Source: Isohypsibius dastychi
Taxonomy: Eukaryota; Tardigrada; Eutardigrada; Parachela; Isohypsibiidae
Length of the DNA stretch: 30,201 nucleotides
Assembly (NCBI GenBank): GCA_034696485.1
Contig: JAQIWT010000172.1
Location: 1 to 30,201 of the forward strand
Reading direction: 5' to 3'
In this document: in pieces, positions 9,990 through 21,875 of the stretch
How positions within the stretch are numbered: position 1 is the first letter of the stretch
How the letters are laid out: each line of letters starts with the position of its first letter
Translations under genes and position numbers: made by a program
The notes under the pieces: model-generated
The model's database searches: none
What the model was told of the DNA's origin: nothing
Seen by the model: the letters and a program-made list of their open reading frames with translations, nothing else

Positions 9990-11511
9990 ATGGCACCAAG
10001 TGATCAGGTCCTGGATCATCCCGGCGAACCTCGCTCTCCCTTGACTGCAATTAAAATTCTTTCCGGCTTCCAAATTGCTTCAGGATGTTTGAGCATGGTG
10101 GTCCAAGGAATATGTAAGTGCCATTGCTAAGCTCGACTTTAGAAAAATATCGCACTATGACCGATCTTGACATACTCAGCTCGAGAAAAAGTGTAACGCG
10201 CTTTTGTAGAACGATGAAGTTGTTTATTGGCGGTGAATAAACAATAGACAGTGCGCAGTTTCTGCCTTGAAATGTCATCCTGTTGTTCTTCCTGTTAGAA
10301 CAATACCAAATCGCAGTAACCTACAGTTGCATCTCCGTTGCACAGCACAATATTCCATTGTTGCAAGATTCCTTATATAGGGTTGATTATTGCGGAAAAC
10401 GTTGTCTCTACGCAAACAATCTGCGAAATGTTAACGTTTGTGTCTGAATATCAAGAATACGTTTTGAAGTAGTGGTTCCAAGCTTGTTGAATTCTTCATT
10501 TATTGTTTTGTAGGAAGAAGTTTGGAGGTTGTTGAGACTGAACTGCAAAGCGATATTTCACAGAAACTTACAAAAAATAAAATTACAGAAAGCCGAGCTT
10601 AATACATATTATTTTTGAAAAATTATCATTCATTAATTTTGTTGAAAATAGAGCAATAGAATGTTCTCTCGTAACATAACAAAAGTTTTTGTTTTGTAGT
10701 CACCGGCATTATTCTACTGCATCTCCAACCAGAACTGCGGCACTTTCTTCTGTCATTCGGAGTTTGGGGAGGAATAATATTCGTGATAACCGGCATCATC
10801 GGGATACGTTTGCGTCGTGACCACTTTGATCCTTCAGCGAACCTGAACCAAGGAAAACGAGGAAATCGTCGCAAACTTTCTTCCGCTTTCCTGGCCATGA
10901 ACATATTGTCCTCCATCGGCGCAACGGCTTTGTTTGCCATCAACGCGATCAATCTTTTTTGGCTGAGTCATCAACCTGTTTACCTGTCATATTTCTACGT
11001 GATTCGTCACGGTGAGATTTATTTGTTCCAACCGCTCACCGGTATCCTCCTTGGTATCGGAGTTCTCGAGCTCGTTTTCAGCACCGTTTCAGCCAGTATC
11101 TGCTGCAGTCTTCGCTTCTCTCCCATGAAACATTCCAGGAGTTATTCCGGTCTTTACGCGGGAAGACGACTGCGAACCTTGATTGACTACCCTCACATTG
11201 TCATGGAATCTCCTGCCAGCACACTGGGTCGCCGAGGTCGCTCGTACTCCCAGACATCTCTGATGCCGAATCCGTCCAATGTTGTTTATAACGCACCACC
11301 AGTTTCTTCACTCCAGTCAACGATACCTCCACCAGATTTTACATCGGGACCGCCGCCGTCTTATGACGAAGCTTGGGAAGGCACTGATATAAGTCTGAGC
11401 GTAAATGGCACGGAAGCTCAAAGAGAGAACCGTAGAGTTCCTCGCTCGGCTAGTAATGCGCGACTCTTTCAGAATCTTACGTCGGCGCGGACTTGTCGAA
11501 CTGGTTTTTGA
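9990..11511 (+). CDS. Four-pass membrane protein, MS4A/CD20-like
   Basis: Two exons, 311 aa: 9990-10113 and 10700-11511, joined in phase 1 across a 586-nt intron. Four hydrophobic segments are visible: TM1 spans the junction (AIKILSGFQIASGCLSMVVQ), TM2 has FGVWGGIIFVITGIIGI, TM3 has KLSSAFLAMNILSSIGATAL, and TM4 has LTGILLGIGVLELVFSTVSA. The xxxWGGIIFVITG and LAMNILSS patterns resemble the MS4A/CD20 family, whose members sit in the plasma membrane and modulate signalling or trafficking. The cytoplasmic tail (about 120 aa) is Ser/Arg/Pro-rich and carries PPPSYDEA, a PPxY motif expected to bind WW-domain ubiquitin ligases. The start is the first ATG of the frame. It converges with the SLC46-like gene. 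Another tetraspan family is possible. Confidence 0.7.
10114..10699 (+). other. Long intron of the MS4A-like gene
   Basis: This 586-nt GT-AG intron (GTAAGT donor, TTTGTAG acceptor) is about ten times the typical intron of the window. I see no open frame with a family match and no repeat in it. Confidence 0.7.
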
Positions 11512-11618
11512 GTTTGTCTGTTGTCTGCTGAACTTTTCTGTTGTTTTGTAGTTAGGAATTTTTGGTGATGCTGGCCTGATCTTACACGAAGAATAGTTCG
11601 GAAATTCTTTAGTAGCGT

Positions 11619-11624
11619 AATAAA
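11619..11624 (+). terminator. AATAAA poly(A) signal of the MS4A-like gene
   Basis: A canonical AATAAA lies about 108 nt after the stop codon at 11511, well before the convergent SLC46-like stop at 11799. Confidence 0.5.
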
Positions 11625-11798
11625 TACCAATCTCGAGCAAAAAGAGCAACGTTGTTCTTCTGAGCAGATCGTCAAATAAGTTTTCGGTAATTCAACACAC
11701 TAAAGGAAAACTACTGTAATGTGACCTAACTGTTCTCTGCGCGATAAAATCACGAATTAAAAAAAGACCTGAAAAATTAAACCAAGTCAAATGTAGTA

Positions 11799-14176
11799 TC
11801 ACAGATATCTCCTCTGAGATAAATCAACAAAAGCAAATATCACAAGTACTGGAACCATACAAAAAGCTCCAACCGCAAAACAGAATCCGGGCCACCAGGA
11901 ATTTGTCGCTGCAAAAATGTTGGAAAAAATTGATGATCCAATAAGGGGTGTCAGTGCATGAAGTGATGACACAGCTGCCATAATTTTTCCGACTTCTTCA
12001 ACGTCAACCAGTCCAGCCAACATGGACCTTACGGAAACAATGCACAGCATTTTGAAGGCTCCTGTTGCGGCTGCGGCGTAAACCATCCAGTCTTCGGTAG
12101 CGATTGATAATCCGTAAAAAAATGTTATCGCCGAAATAGTAGCAACCATGGCCAGCACCGTGTCTGACATTTTCAGTATTCTGCGGAATATGAAAACTGC
12201 TACCATCAGTGTTACACCACAGACAATTCCTTGGATGCAAGAAAAAAGAGTGTAGAATTCCACAGTCCAATTGAATGGATGAAATTCCAGAAATAGCTGC
12301 ATAAGAGAACCATCTCCTGCAAACAAAAAATTCAGTATTCTTTACTTGCTCCCTCCCTTTCTTGGACAGTTGCAACACAGACCTCAAAAGTTAGCGTTAA
12401 CACTATAACATATTCATAGTAATATTTCAGGGAGTTAAAAAACGAGCAATATTTATGATTATGATTCGTTGTTCGGTGGAAGATTTACTAATTATTTAAA
12501 TGGTGCTATTCCAGTAAAATAATTGTTCGGGTGCTACTATGATATAATCAATTCAGTTAATAAACAATAAAGCTGTTGAACTGAACACATTCTTCATCTC
12601 TGACGTTTGCAACTTGAAAATATTTCAAATAAAACTTGGTTGCAGTGTTCGATTTACCTATCAAACAAATGCTGGCGACAAACATGGCAATTAGTATCAG
12701 AGTGATATGCAATCGCGCATTTCCAGAACGTTGCTTCTGTAGCATGACAATGCTTTCTTTGACTCTTTTCCAGGTAAACAAATTCCCCGGATGGCAGATC
12801 TGTCCCAGTTTTTTGTCTTTTGAACGATTATCTTTGATCACAACAAGAACGTAGACCACAGACACTGCGTTGACTCCCAGAACGATAAAATATGGTGCAG
12901 CTGTTCCATAATGTTGCATCACGTATCCACCGAGATACGAAGCTCCATTTGCAACAAGCAACATCACTAAAGAAAAATTTCATAGATAAAAGAACCTAAA
13001 ACCCATTATGTGTTACCTCCATCAATAACAGCAATATTTAACGCTCGATTCTCGTTGGTGGTAAAGTCTCCTATGTAACTGAACACTGCCATATGCGCAA
13101 CGACCATTCCTCCTGTTATCGACTACAAATGTTCAAAGAAGCCGAAATAAATGTATTGTTATTTGTATGAATATAAGTTTGAGATAACAGGTGTGTGTTT
13201 ATTGCAAAGAAATACATACACTAAATAGAGTATATCAGGAATTAATTGAATATTGGAATTGCACGTAAAAGAAGTCATGCTCTTTTATGCAGACAAGAAT
13301 TCTTGTTTTTAAAAACCAAGAACTTTAACTCACGTAAAATTATCGCAGCATCGGAATCTATATTGATATAATTACCGATATCAGAGGAGATATCAGGAGC
13401 ATGCCTGGATGAACCGGATAAAATGCGCAAATGACCATGTAACTGCTCGACAGTAATACTCCGATATACGGCAGCAACATTGGAATTTTTCTTCCAAATT
13501 CGTCGCTCCAAGACCCTGGAAATTTTTCAACATCAACAGAATCTTAATGAGCATGAATAATCTAACCGATAAAAACCGAGAATATAACTGCGGGGATGCT
13601 GCCAATTAAGGTGCTGTATAGGTTGTATCTGGTAGTTGAGGACTGAACAAGAACGCTTTCCGCGGCGTAAATGGATTCTTTCAGATGATTGCATATTTCT
13701 GGCGAATAATCAAGTGCAACCGAGCATACCTGAAATTTAACAAAAATAACAACTGCACAGTTCCACGCTATAACGATTTAATTATGAACAGAGTACATTA
13801 TAATCAAGCATTACGTTTACCATTAGTATATCCTGGAAATAATGGAAATAATTATAATCAAATTGAATTCAAAGGATAAGTGATATAGACTTGCACTCGT
13901 CTTTACTATACCGTACTCGAAGTAAAAATCCAGTGAATGGCAAATTAGAAAAAAGTGGATTTTAAAAATAGGGAAGAGTTAATTTACCCGCGTTTTCATC
14001 AGTTCGGTGGTAACTGGCGCAGAAATTCCAAAACAAATACCAAATAATCCCATCAGCGGTGCAACCCGAAGAGCTGCATAGTACATTGGTAATCCTTCCA
14101 GCGTTTTCTTTTTCTTGAATTCTCCATCTTCCGATGGCAAAATCTCGTCCGGATCTATTATATCTTCTGCGTCCAT
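11799..14176 (-). CDS. SLC46-family proton-coupled transporter-like protein
   Basis: Six exons, 474 aa: 14176-13988, 13729-13567, 13515-13376, 13122-13017, 12966-12658, 12316-11799. Phases run 0, 1, 0, 1, 1. This is a major facilitator protein with about 12 hydrophobic segments. The family signature is the loop after TM2, GSWSDEFGRKIPMLLPYIGV (about 117-136); FSYIGDFTTNENRALNIA and the late ALTPLIGSSIFSNIFAAT also fit SLC46. The family includes PCFT (folate), SLC46A2 and SLC46A3, mostly proton-coupled carriers of folates or muropeptide- and steroid-like conjugates; substrate cannot be assigned. A conserved disulfide-type loop (VALDYSPEICNHL) precedes TM2. The N-terminus is acidic and lysine-rich. 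The ATG at 14176 is chosen because the upstream frame lacks another good start. Confidence 0.85.
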
Positions 14177-16127
14177 TTTGCCACCAATGCATCGGTACAA
14201 AAGCAAAATTCAACCATCCAAGAGGTGGAAGATATATAAACTGCAAAAGAACAAATTCCCTTGAGACGGGAACAAAATTCAATTTTTTTCAAGGGCAGAA
14301 CGCAGTTTATTGGAGGGCAATGCTGGCTACTGGTGCCAGCTTGCAGCTTCTGTCGATCTACAGCATGAACTTACCGTTAGGTCAGCAGAAAACATTGTCG
14401 ACAAGTTGTAAACAACATTGTTTGGTACACGTGGTGTCAGGTAGGCCAACAACATCTTCGAATGTTCAGCCATTCTGTACTGTACTTTGAACTATGTATT
14501 TGTTCTAAAACCAGTTTATCAATTAAAATTCAGGCAATTTTGAAATGTCACAGGGTGAACCTAACGGGTAGCAGATAACATATCTAATAAAACAGAATTA
14601 TTATTATCAGTGAAATTATTTTGGATCTTACTTCGGACTCTGAGCTGAGTTCGTCTCAGATAAATTTCAGCACAACAGCCTTCTACTGAGCTGTCACTGG
14701 ATCAATCAAGTATAGCAGGATCATCCATTATCCAAGTGCAGCTTTCACGTCTCTCCCGTTATTAAGATGCATTTACCTGGAAAACCGGAAGTCAACAAGA
14801 TAGTTTGAGCGATTGAAACGGCTGAGCGACAGTGCATCGTCACTTTCACGGGAAGGCTCATGTTTTATGAAGATCCGGGCAGCAAGAGCTAAGAGGGTTT
14901 CCGTAAACATTCTTAAAGTAAGTCGTGAAAGCTTGATTAGGGAGTCATTACCAGAGTCGCACTCTCATGAACTGGGATGAGGTATCTTGTTGACCATGTT
15001 TCGAAGTCATACACCGTGATACATATACAGTTTATCGTATAGAACACGATCTAACTATGGACATAATAAGTAAGTATTCGATTTGCATGGTTAGAAAATC
15101 GGGGAGTATTCGTACCCGATATGGAGACAGAATTTTGACAGCAGGCGTGAGTTTAGTTCTCTACTCTGGGAATTCTGTAGTTCATAGATTCAAAGTTGGT
15201 AATATTAATTGGTTGGATCGGTACCAATAGGTGAGACCACCTTCATCCAGCCGCCTGATTGAAATGAAAGTGTGAGATAAACCATTCAAGACACCGGCGG
15301 TATCACACCTGAACAATTCAGGCTTGGTACTCACCAGGAGAATTCATGATTCCGCTCGTTGAGAGAGAAATCTTCGTTTTTGCAGGTATTGGAAACTTCC
15401 ATGTAATTTATTTGGTACGGATTCTCTAATCACAAGAGCCACACCTAAATTCCTCGATCGGTTGTTAGTGTTATTGCAACATCAATCGCGTGTTGAATAT
15501 GGACAAACAATGTCATCTTTTTGAAACCAAAAGAACAGCAGGCCAGGAACTGAAACAACACCGCAGTTAATTTTCAGTATTTGTCTTCCGAGGACAGGAG
15601 AGAAACGGTCTTTAGAATTTTTACGACAAACGATTTGTTTGGAAATACAGCGGGGAAATGCAGCCTCTGTTCTCGGCTCCCTTCCAGAGTCAAAACCTTA
15701 TTCAGACATTTTTACTGTTTTAAACTGGAAGGCTGTCGTGTAACTGCTTCCTGTCGTTGATATTTTTCGAGTCACTGTATACAAAACCCCCATTTTGTAT
15801 TTGTCTTTCGATTAACGATAGAGGTCGGGGACGCATGAATTCACAAGTTAACAAACATACGGTTATAAACATACGGTATTGTGAAAATAAAGCACTGTAC
15901 AACAGTTTTAAAAAGCGTCCTGCACCAATTATTGCACTTGAAGGGAACACCTTTCAAATCAAAGCTAAAACGAATCAGTTAGCACGCCTCAGAAAACTGA
16001 AGGACCTTTTCTCTTCCCGCTACATTGATCAATATAATCCTCCCTGAATGTAAAAGAGCACCTATTTCTCATGCAAACTTGAAGACAGTCAGTTTAAAGC
16101 TCTTTCACTGTGCGGACGACTTCGAAA
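14177..16127. other. 1.95-kb gap between SLC46-like and GPCR genes
   Basis: This contains the SLC46 promoter and the region upstream of the GPCR. Open frames such as 15757-16047 (96 codons) have no family features. A small perfect hairpin CCTGAACAATTCAGG is present near 15308-15322. I see no gene, tRNA or large repeat. Confidence 0.5.
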
Positions 16128-17213
16128 ATGAGTATTACCGTGGGCAACGAAACCAGTATTACTTCGGCGAACGAAACCTCGAGTTTTCCGAATTATGAAT
16201 CGCCTTCGCTATCTATCCTGGTTCCAATTCTAGTATTTTTGGCAATCGCAATATTTATCGCCAGTTTTGGTAATCTGTTTACTGCCGGCGTTTATTTGTG
16301 GTTTCCCAGCTTGCGAACTCCCTTCAACTTCTACATCTTCAACCTGGCAATTGCTGACCTGTTCGTGGGAGTCTGGGTTATGCCTTGTTTTGCAATCTAC
16401 AACTTTTACGGCTATTGGCCGTTCGGAGAGCCAATGTGTTCAATCTGGGTTTTCTGCGATTGGTTCATGACCTTTGAGTCCGTGCTTTGTTTGGCAATTA
16501 TAAGCGGAGAGCGCCTTTGGAGCATCACTTGGCCCGTGAGTTATATGCAAAAAAACACACTTGGATTCACTAAGCTGGTCATCATTGGATCGTGGCTCTA
16601 CACTTGCTGCGTTTTCATGCCACCGTTTTTTTACGACCGACTGAATAATTCGAATATAGTTGAAGAATGCGGATGGGATCCAGCGAAGAATTTAATCGGA
16701 GGATCGGTTTTGGGGATTCTCGGATATCTATTTCCATTCACGATCATGATTGTTTGTTACGTGGTGGTTGGATGGAAAATGAGAACACGATTCTCAAAGG
16801 TCACACCGCAGCGCATGAAAGGTCCGGACGGAAGAACGATGACCAATGACGGAGTGTCCGTTCTTAATTCAAACGGCATCACTACACTTGAAAATGATCT
16901 GGCCATCGATACAGCTGGCGACTCCGCAAAAGCCAGAAAAATAAACAAGGCCATTGCCGCAAAACGCGACCGTTCTGCGTTGATAACACTAGGTGCCATT
17001 TTACTGGCATTTTGTGCGTGTTGGCTACCATTTTACGTCTACTTTTTCGCAACCTTATACAAAACAATCACCCTACCGGCAGAGTTCCTGACGGCAACGT
17101 ACTGGCTTGCATACCTCAATTCTGCACTGAATCCTCTTCTCAACACTATTCTACACCGAGATTTCCGGATCAAGTTCAAAGAAATGGTCAAATGTCGGCG
17201 AAGACAGAATTAA
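16128..17213 (+). CDS. Rhodopsin-class GPCR, aminergic/muscarinic-like, intronless
   Basis: A single 361-aa frame with seven hydrophobic segments. The N-terminus has two N-glycosylation sequons (NET at 7 and 15). Landmarks: GNLF in TM1 (N49), LAIAD in TM2 (D77), C104 at the top of TM3 paired with C181, D111 at the amine-binding position 3.32, CWLP in TM6 (C298-P301), and LNSALNPLLN in TM7. The TM3-ICL2 block CDWFMTFESVL to WPVSYMQKNT aligns with muscarinic/histamine-type receptors, and D111 suggests an amine ligand. Two activation motifs are altered: DRY is ERL (128-130), and NPxxY is NPLLN (N339). The third intracellular loop (about 225-280) is modest. The ATG at 16128 is used because the frame upstream has no ATG. 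The ligand is unknown. Lack of introns contrasts with all neighbours and suggests a retroposed or expanded lineage. Confidence 0.85.
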   Translation: MSITVGNETSITSANETSSFPNYESPSLSILVPILVFLAIAIFIASFGNLFTAGVYLWFPSLRTPFNFYIFNLAIADLFVGVWVMPCFAIYNFYGYWPFGEPMCSIWVFCDWFMTFESVLCLAIISGERLWSITWPVSYMQKNTLGFTKLVIIGSWLYTCCVFMPPFFYDRLNNSNIVEECGWDPAKNLIGGSVLGILGYLFPFTIMIVCYVVVGWKMRTRFSKVTPQRMKGPDGRTMTNDGVSVLNSNGITTLENDLAIDTAGDSAKARKINKAIAAKRDRSALITLGAILLAFCACWLPFYVYFFATLYKTITLPAEFLTATYWLAYLNSALNPLLNTILHRDFRIKFKEMVKCRRRQN

Positions 17214-17771
17214 TGCGGGCGAGGATCTCATAAATATTGTTTTTCTTCAAAGAAGAAAATTGTTCCAATTTTTATGAGTTATTTCCGTCGGAAAACGGAA
17301 AGCATTTGCATTTTTTATATTGTCACTTTTTCGGCGGTCGTATCCTTTCGTAAGTTTCTTTTCCGTGAGTTTCTTTCTGGTTGCGGAAAAAGGGCTTTCC
17401 CCTTCAGAGACCAAGGGGTCGTGAATCGGTGGTAGACCCCTCAGCCTACTGGTAGGCTAACGTAAAATGTCGTAAACATCGATGATCCATCTGGAAATTC
17501 TGCGGGGAAATTCGTTCGAGAATTTATAGTTCTTGTTCTTTCTGACGTTTTGTTGGTCCAAATATTGATGCGTTCGTAGTTATCTACATTCTCGGTTGTC
17601 TGGGAATCATAGCGTTGTTTCATTTGGGCAGCCTGTGTCGGAATCTAAAATTGTCTCCACCACCCAGCGCTCCTCGTTTATTTATAATTTATCCATCGGC
17701 CTTTCTACCGTTTTGTTCACCAGAAGATTATGGTATTTCCACATATTGTTGGCTGACATCACAACACATTG
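17214..17771. other. 3' flank of the GPCR and promoter of the OSBPL gene
   Basis: No coding frame is supportable. Two adjacent hairpins at 17414-17458 are listed separately. The 5' UTR of the OSBPL gene should lie at the right end. Confidence 0.5.
17414..17458 (+). repeat. Two adjacent perfect hairpins
   Basis: AGGGGTC (17414-17420) pairs with GACCCCT (17435-17441) across a 14-nt loop. One base later AGCCTAC (17443-17449) pairs with GTAGGCT (17452-17458). Both stems are perfect over 7 bp. They lie about 200 nt after the GPCR stop and could belong to its 3' UTR. Function is unknown. Confidence 0.5.
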
Positions 17772-20700
17772 ATGTCCATCAGTAGCATTGCCCCCAGGCA
17801 GTCTTCCTTCAGTTCTGTTTCCTCTAACTCATCAATGCTCCCTTCGTAAGTACAGTTACGGTTTCTAGTTCATAGAATCTGGATGTCTGAATCGTCATCT
17901 TGTTCTGTAGAAAGCACGAAGGACTTCTCTCAAAGTGGACGAACGTGGTGAGTGAGTGTTGAAGATTATCGATGTCAGATTTGTTTATCAGTCGTTTTGG
18001 GTGATCACAGAAGATTTTCTGCTTTTAGGTACGTGGCTGGCAGCATCGTTGGTTTGTTCTAGATCCAGTTCTGTGCACCCTCGACTATTATCTAGTGAGT
18101 CCTGACGACAAAGAACTTGCATAGTCTGAACTTTAAAGTCCAGACTGCCACAGCATTTTCATATTTTTCCTTGATCGGAATTCGGAATTGTCTTGCGAAT
18201 TATTTATTTATTTTTCATTGTTTCAGACGGAAGAAGACAGAGCATCCAGTCCACGTGCATCCATAAAGTTACAGGGTGCATCGGTTGTTCCCAGTCACGA
18301 AGACGCTCACGCATTTATCCTGCATGCCGCAAACGGGGAAGTCTATAAATTCAAAGGTAAATCACATGACTCGGTTTTCTTATGGTTCAGGTCATGATAG
18401 AATTTGATTTAACAGCTTTTGACACCAAGGAGCGACAGAAATGGGTTAATTTACTTCGTTGCGTCATTTCTCCCGGTTACGGGCTGCATGAGTCCGCATC
18501 GTATTCCCGGACAAGCACCTCCTCGGTTTCGGAATCCCGTAAAGGCAGTCTTCCCCGGACATCCAATCCCAAGCTGGTTCATTTTGCATCCGAGCCCCCG
18601 TCAATGAAGTTTGAGGAACCCTTTGCTCCTGCTCGTTTGGTCATTTCAAAAGTTCGAGATAAGCGTGCTGACCTTTGTCGTCTGGTTGAGGTAAGTGGGA
18701 ATTCGGCTGTGTTAACACAGTTTTTATCGAGGAAATACTGTACACCGGATGAGAAGAGAGATTAAAGTGTTCAAAACACTCCGTATTTTTAAATATGGTG
18801 GTATTAAATACGAGTCCACATACTGTACTGTATATGTAATATGTATTACCGGAAGTTTCGTTAAAGCTGTCCACACTGTCTGTTGAAAAATTATGTACAA
18901 ATTAGAAAAATCAAAAAATTGCAAATACTTATATTTGAGTATTTGAGAATAGAAATGCATGAATGAATTGCTAGAAGGTCTCTCTCACTTTTAGACCACA
19001 ATACATAGTGAGTTACAGGAAGGCACGTTTTTAACCCAAAAGAGTGACATCTGAACAAATTACATCTTTTTTGAAAAATCAGACTGTGTCTCAGAATCTA
19101 ACGACAACCGTGGACAGAGGGTTAAAAATTAAATTATAATTAGTACGATAACGTCCAAGATTCACTTCAGGCAGTTTGCTTTTCAAGGGCAGGGCATAGA
19201 AAAATAGGTGTTCGACAGAATACAGTGATTGCCATTGATATGTCTTTCTTGCTCAAATCCCGCTTTTCTGTGTTTGCGGTCACGATTTATCGATTGCTAA
19301 TTTCTGATGGTTATTTAATTTGAACTACGAATTAGCAAGCTTCATCCTGAGTTTATTCCGTGGTTCAAATGGATTTTTCTATTAGGACGGTAGTAGCGAT
19401 CTGAGTGCGGTATCCGCGGATTTGCTTCTCCTCAAAGCAACGTCTCTGGCAACTTGGGGTATGCGTGCATTTGTGTTGACGACATGGGCGCTGCAATTAC
19501 TGGTTCATCCTCTTTTAGATTGCTTACATCATTGTTTGTTTGCATTGATGAACACGGAGCCCGAGAACGGAGACGCTGTGGCAATAGACTCACATGTTTC
19601 AACTGAGCCGGAACCGCGTCCACCCAGCCAATCCCAAACCATTTCCGGACTGCCAATAACAAAATCGGATATATCTCCAAGTCGTCTACCCAGCGCTTCT
19701 GTTACCAGTGAATCGGCGGAAATACTGGATGAGCAGCTGCCAGTCCATACTGCTCCGACTGCACCGTCAGATATGATTTTTATTGAGGGATCTAGATTAT
19801 CAGCCCAGTCGGATGAATCTTTGAAAAAAGCGGAGGATTCGGAAATGGTTGTGCCAAAACCGAGAGCGAGTCCTGTGTTGATTAAGCGACAAGATTCGCG
19901 ACCTCCTGTTTTCGCGCAAGATGAAGAAGAAATCACGGATGCCGAGGAAGATGATTCAGAGGAGCTGGGATCGGTGGAGTCTGAGAAGAGTGTTATCCTC
20001 CATCTTATCGGGCAGCTCAAGATCGGAATGGATTTGACAAAGGTTGATCGATAACTTGATCGATCGGTCCGAGATGGAAGTTTAATTTGGAAATTTCTGC
20101 GTTTTAAGGTCACGTTGCCAACGTTTATATTGGAACGGCGTTCATTGTTGGAAATGTTTGCCGATTATATGGGACATGCGTCTGTGATTCTGAGAGTGCC
20201 TGATATGGAATCGGAAGAACAGCGGATGATTGGGGTCTTGGAATGGTATCTGACGTCTTTTCATATCGTCCGAAAGGTAAATAAGGCTGTTCCAGATGAT
20301 TTATTAATTTTTTGCTGTTATTGGAAGGTTTGTCATCATTTATTTAAAAAGCTATAATTGGTCCGTAACCTGGGAAAAATGCCGCATTTGGGAAAGTGCT
20401 TTCGAAAACAATGCCGTTTCCGTTCTGGAAAAAGTTTTCTTTTCTGATTATTGATATGTTGGCTTTTTCAAGCTCATTATTGGTCGAAGCATGCGTTATT
20501 TGGTTCCCGCTATTACTCAAATCTAGATTAACGACTGTTGAGGCTTTTTTCCGCGTATCAAGTGTCAAATGGGAAAAAGCACATGATTGAGTAGTTTGAT
20601 GTGAACTCATCAGGATTTCTTCCGTTTTAGGGGACGCAGGCGAAAAAGCCGTATAATCCAATTATTGGCGAAACATTCCATTGCTCATGGCATGTTCCTG

Positions 20701-21875
20701 ACGAATCCCCAGCACGTGAAAACCCTGATGGACCCGTAACTGAGAAACAGTTGAGAGTGAAATACGTTGGCGAGCAAGTTTCGCATCACCCTCCAGGTAA
20801 TCCAACGAAAAATCTAATGCGAATAGTTTTGTTTCATCGTCTAATGTGTTCGTGGACTTCGGGGAATTCAGTGATATTTTTTTGGATGATTGTTCTAATG
20901 TTTTTTTTCATATTTATTTTTTGGTCGAGAAATAAAATACTAGAATATCATTATTGGATTTTATTTAATAACTCAAATACTGAAGTTGACTTGGTATTTT
21001 TTATATTGATTTTTTATTTTAGTGACCGCTTTTTATGTGGAGTGTCCAGAAAAGAATATTTGTATGAGCGCATCGATTTATACACAGTCCAAATTTTACG
21101 GCTTGTCGATCGGCGTGAATATGGTCGGTTCAGCTTCCTTATATTTAACGGAATTCGGCGAGGAATATACGTTTACATTGCCATCTGCCTATGCACGGTC
21201 GATTTTAACGGTTCCCTGGTGTGAATTGGGTGGGAAGGTAGCCCTTGAATGCAAAAAGTCTGGATATGCTGCCGAGATAATCTTTCATACAAAAGTAAAC
21301 ACTTGGAAACCTACGTGATTTTCATTTATGACAATGCTGTCTTTTTCAGCCGTTTTATGGTGGAAAATTACATCGCGTTACAGCAGAGGTCACGAACCCC
21401 CATGGAAAAGTTGTCTGCAAAGTCACTGGGGAATGGAACGCTAACTTTGAATTCTCAATGAATACCGTAAATTTTTGGTTTGCGTTTCGGTAAAGTGTTA
21501 TTGATGTTTTTCGTGATAAGGTCGGATCGAAAACGATAGACGTATCCACTTTGCCAATTGTCAGAAAACGTGTCCGGCCTTTTGATAAGCAAGATCCGTA
21601 CGAATCACGCCGTTTATGGCGGAAAGTCACCGAAGCCCTGGCGGTGGAAGATATTGATAAAGCCACCGCGGAGAAGAATCATCTTGAAGAAATTCAACGG
21701 AAAGCGGAGAGGACGAGAAAAGCTGCTGATGCGAGATTTCCTAATAAAGTACGTCCAGAAACGATAGACGAAAAATATATGTGACCCGTTTTTTTCTTTT
21801 CAGTTCTTTCATCTCGAAAATGGGATTTGGGTATTTAATAAGCCATTATACAGAAAGACTCCACGCACATCATAA
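17772..21875 (+). CDS. Oxysterol-binding protein-related protein, OSBPL10/11 type
   Basis: Thirteen exons, 733 aa: 17772-17845, 17911-17947, 18029-18094, 18227-18356, 18416-18690, 19386-19458, 19519-20042, 20109-20276, 20631-20796, 21023-21294, 21350-21466, 21521-21748, 21804-21875. The N-terminal PH domain (about 25-135) has [31 protein letters not shown] and [14 protein letters not shown] linker carries [12 protein letters not shown] and an acidic Ser-rich segment. The ORD (about 380-710) starts [18 protein letters not shown] and contains [16 protein letters not shown], the OSBP signature EQVSHHPP (about 497-504) and PWCELGGKV. The end [16 protein letters not shown] to NKPLYRKTP matches ORP10/ORP11. 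These proteins transfer phosphatidylserine/PI4P or sterol at ER-Golgi/endosome contacts. Length is close to human ORP11. I chose the ATG at 17772 because it gives a Ser-rich leader running straight into the PH domain. Confidence 0.93.
18691..19385 (+). other. Longest intron of the OSBPL gene
   Basis: This 695-nt phase-0 intron (GTAAGT donor, CTATTAG acceptor) separates the PH part from the LLLLKATS linker. It is AT-rich, with no coding frame or repeat that I can support. Confidence 0.75.

Noticed and set aside
14134-14490. 118-codon plus-strand open frame
   Set aside because: Its start is antisense to SLC46 exon 1, and it has no family features.
15308-15322. Perfect small hairpin CCTGAACAATTCAGG
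   Set aside because: Only 6 bp with a 3-nt loop; expected by chance in a window of this size.
17340-17348. GTATCCTTT, resembling a U12-type donor, upstream of OSBPL
   Set aside because: The TTCCTCTAAC near 17819 resembles a branch site, but no sensible acceptor follows and it lies after the chosen ATG. Probably chance.
19529-20113. 194-codon minus-strand open frame
   Set aside because: Fully antisense to OSBPL exon 7; Ser/Ala-rich shadow of the acidic linker.
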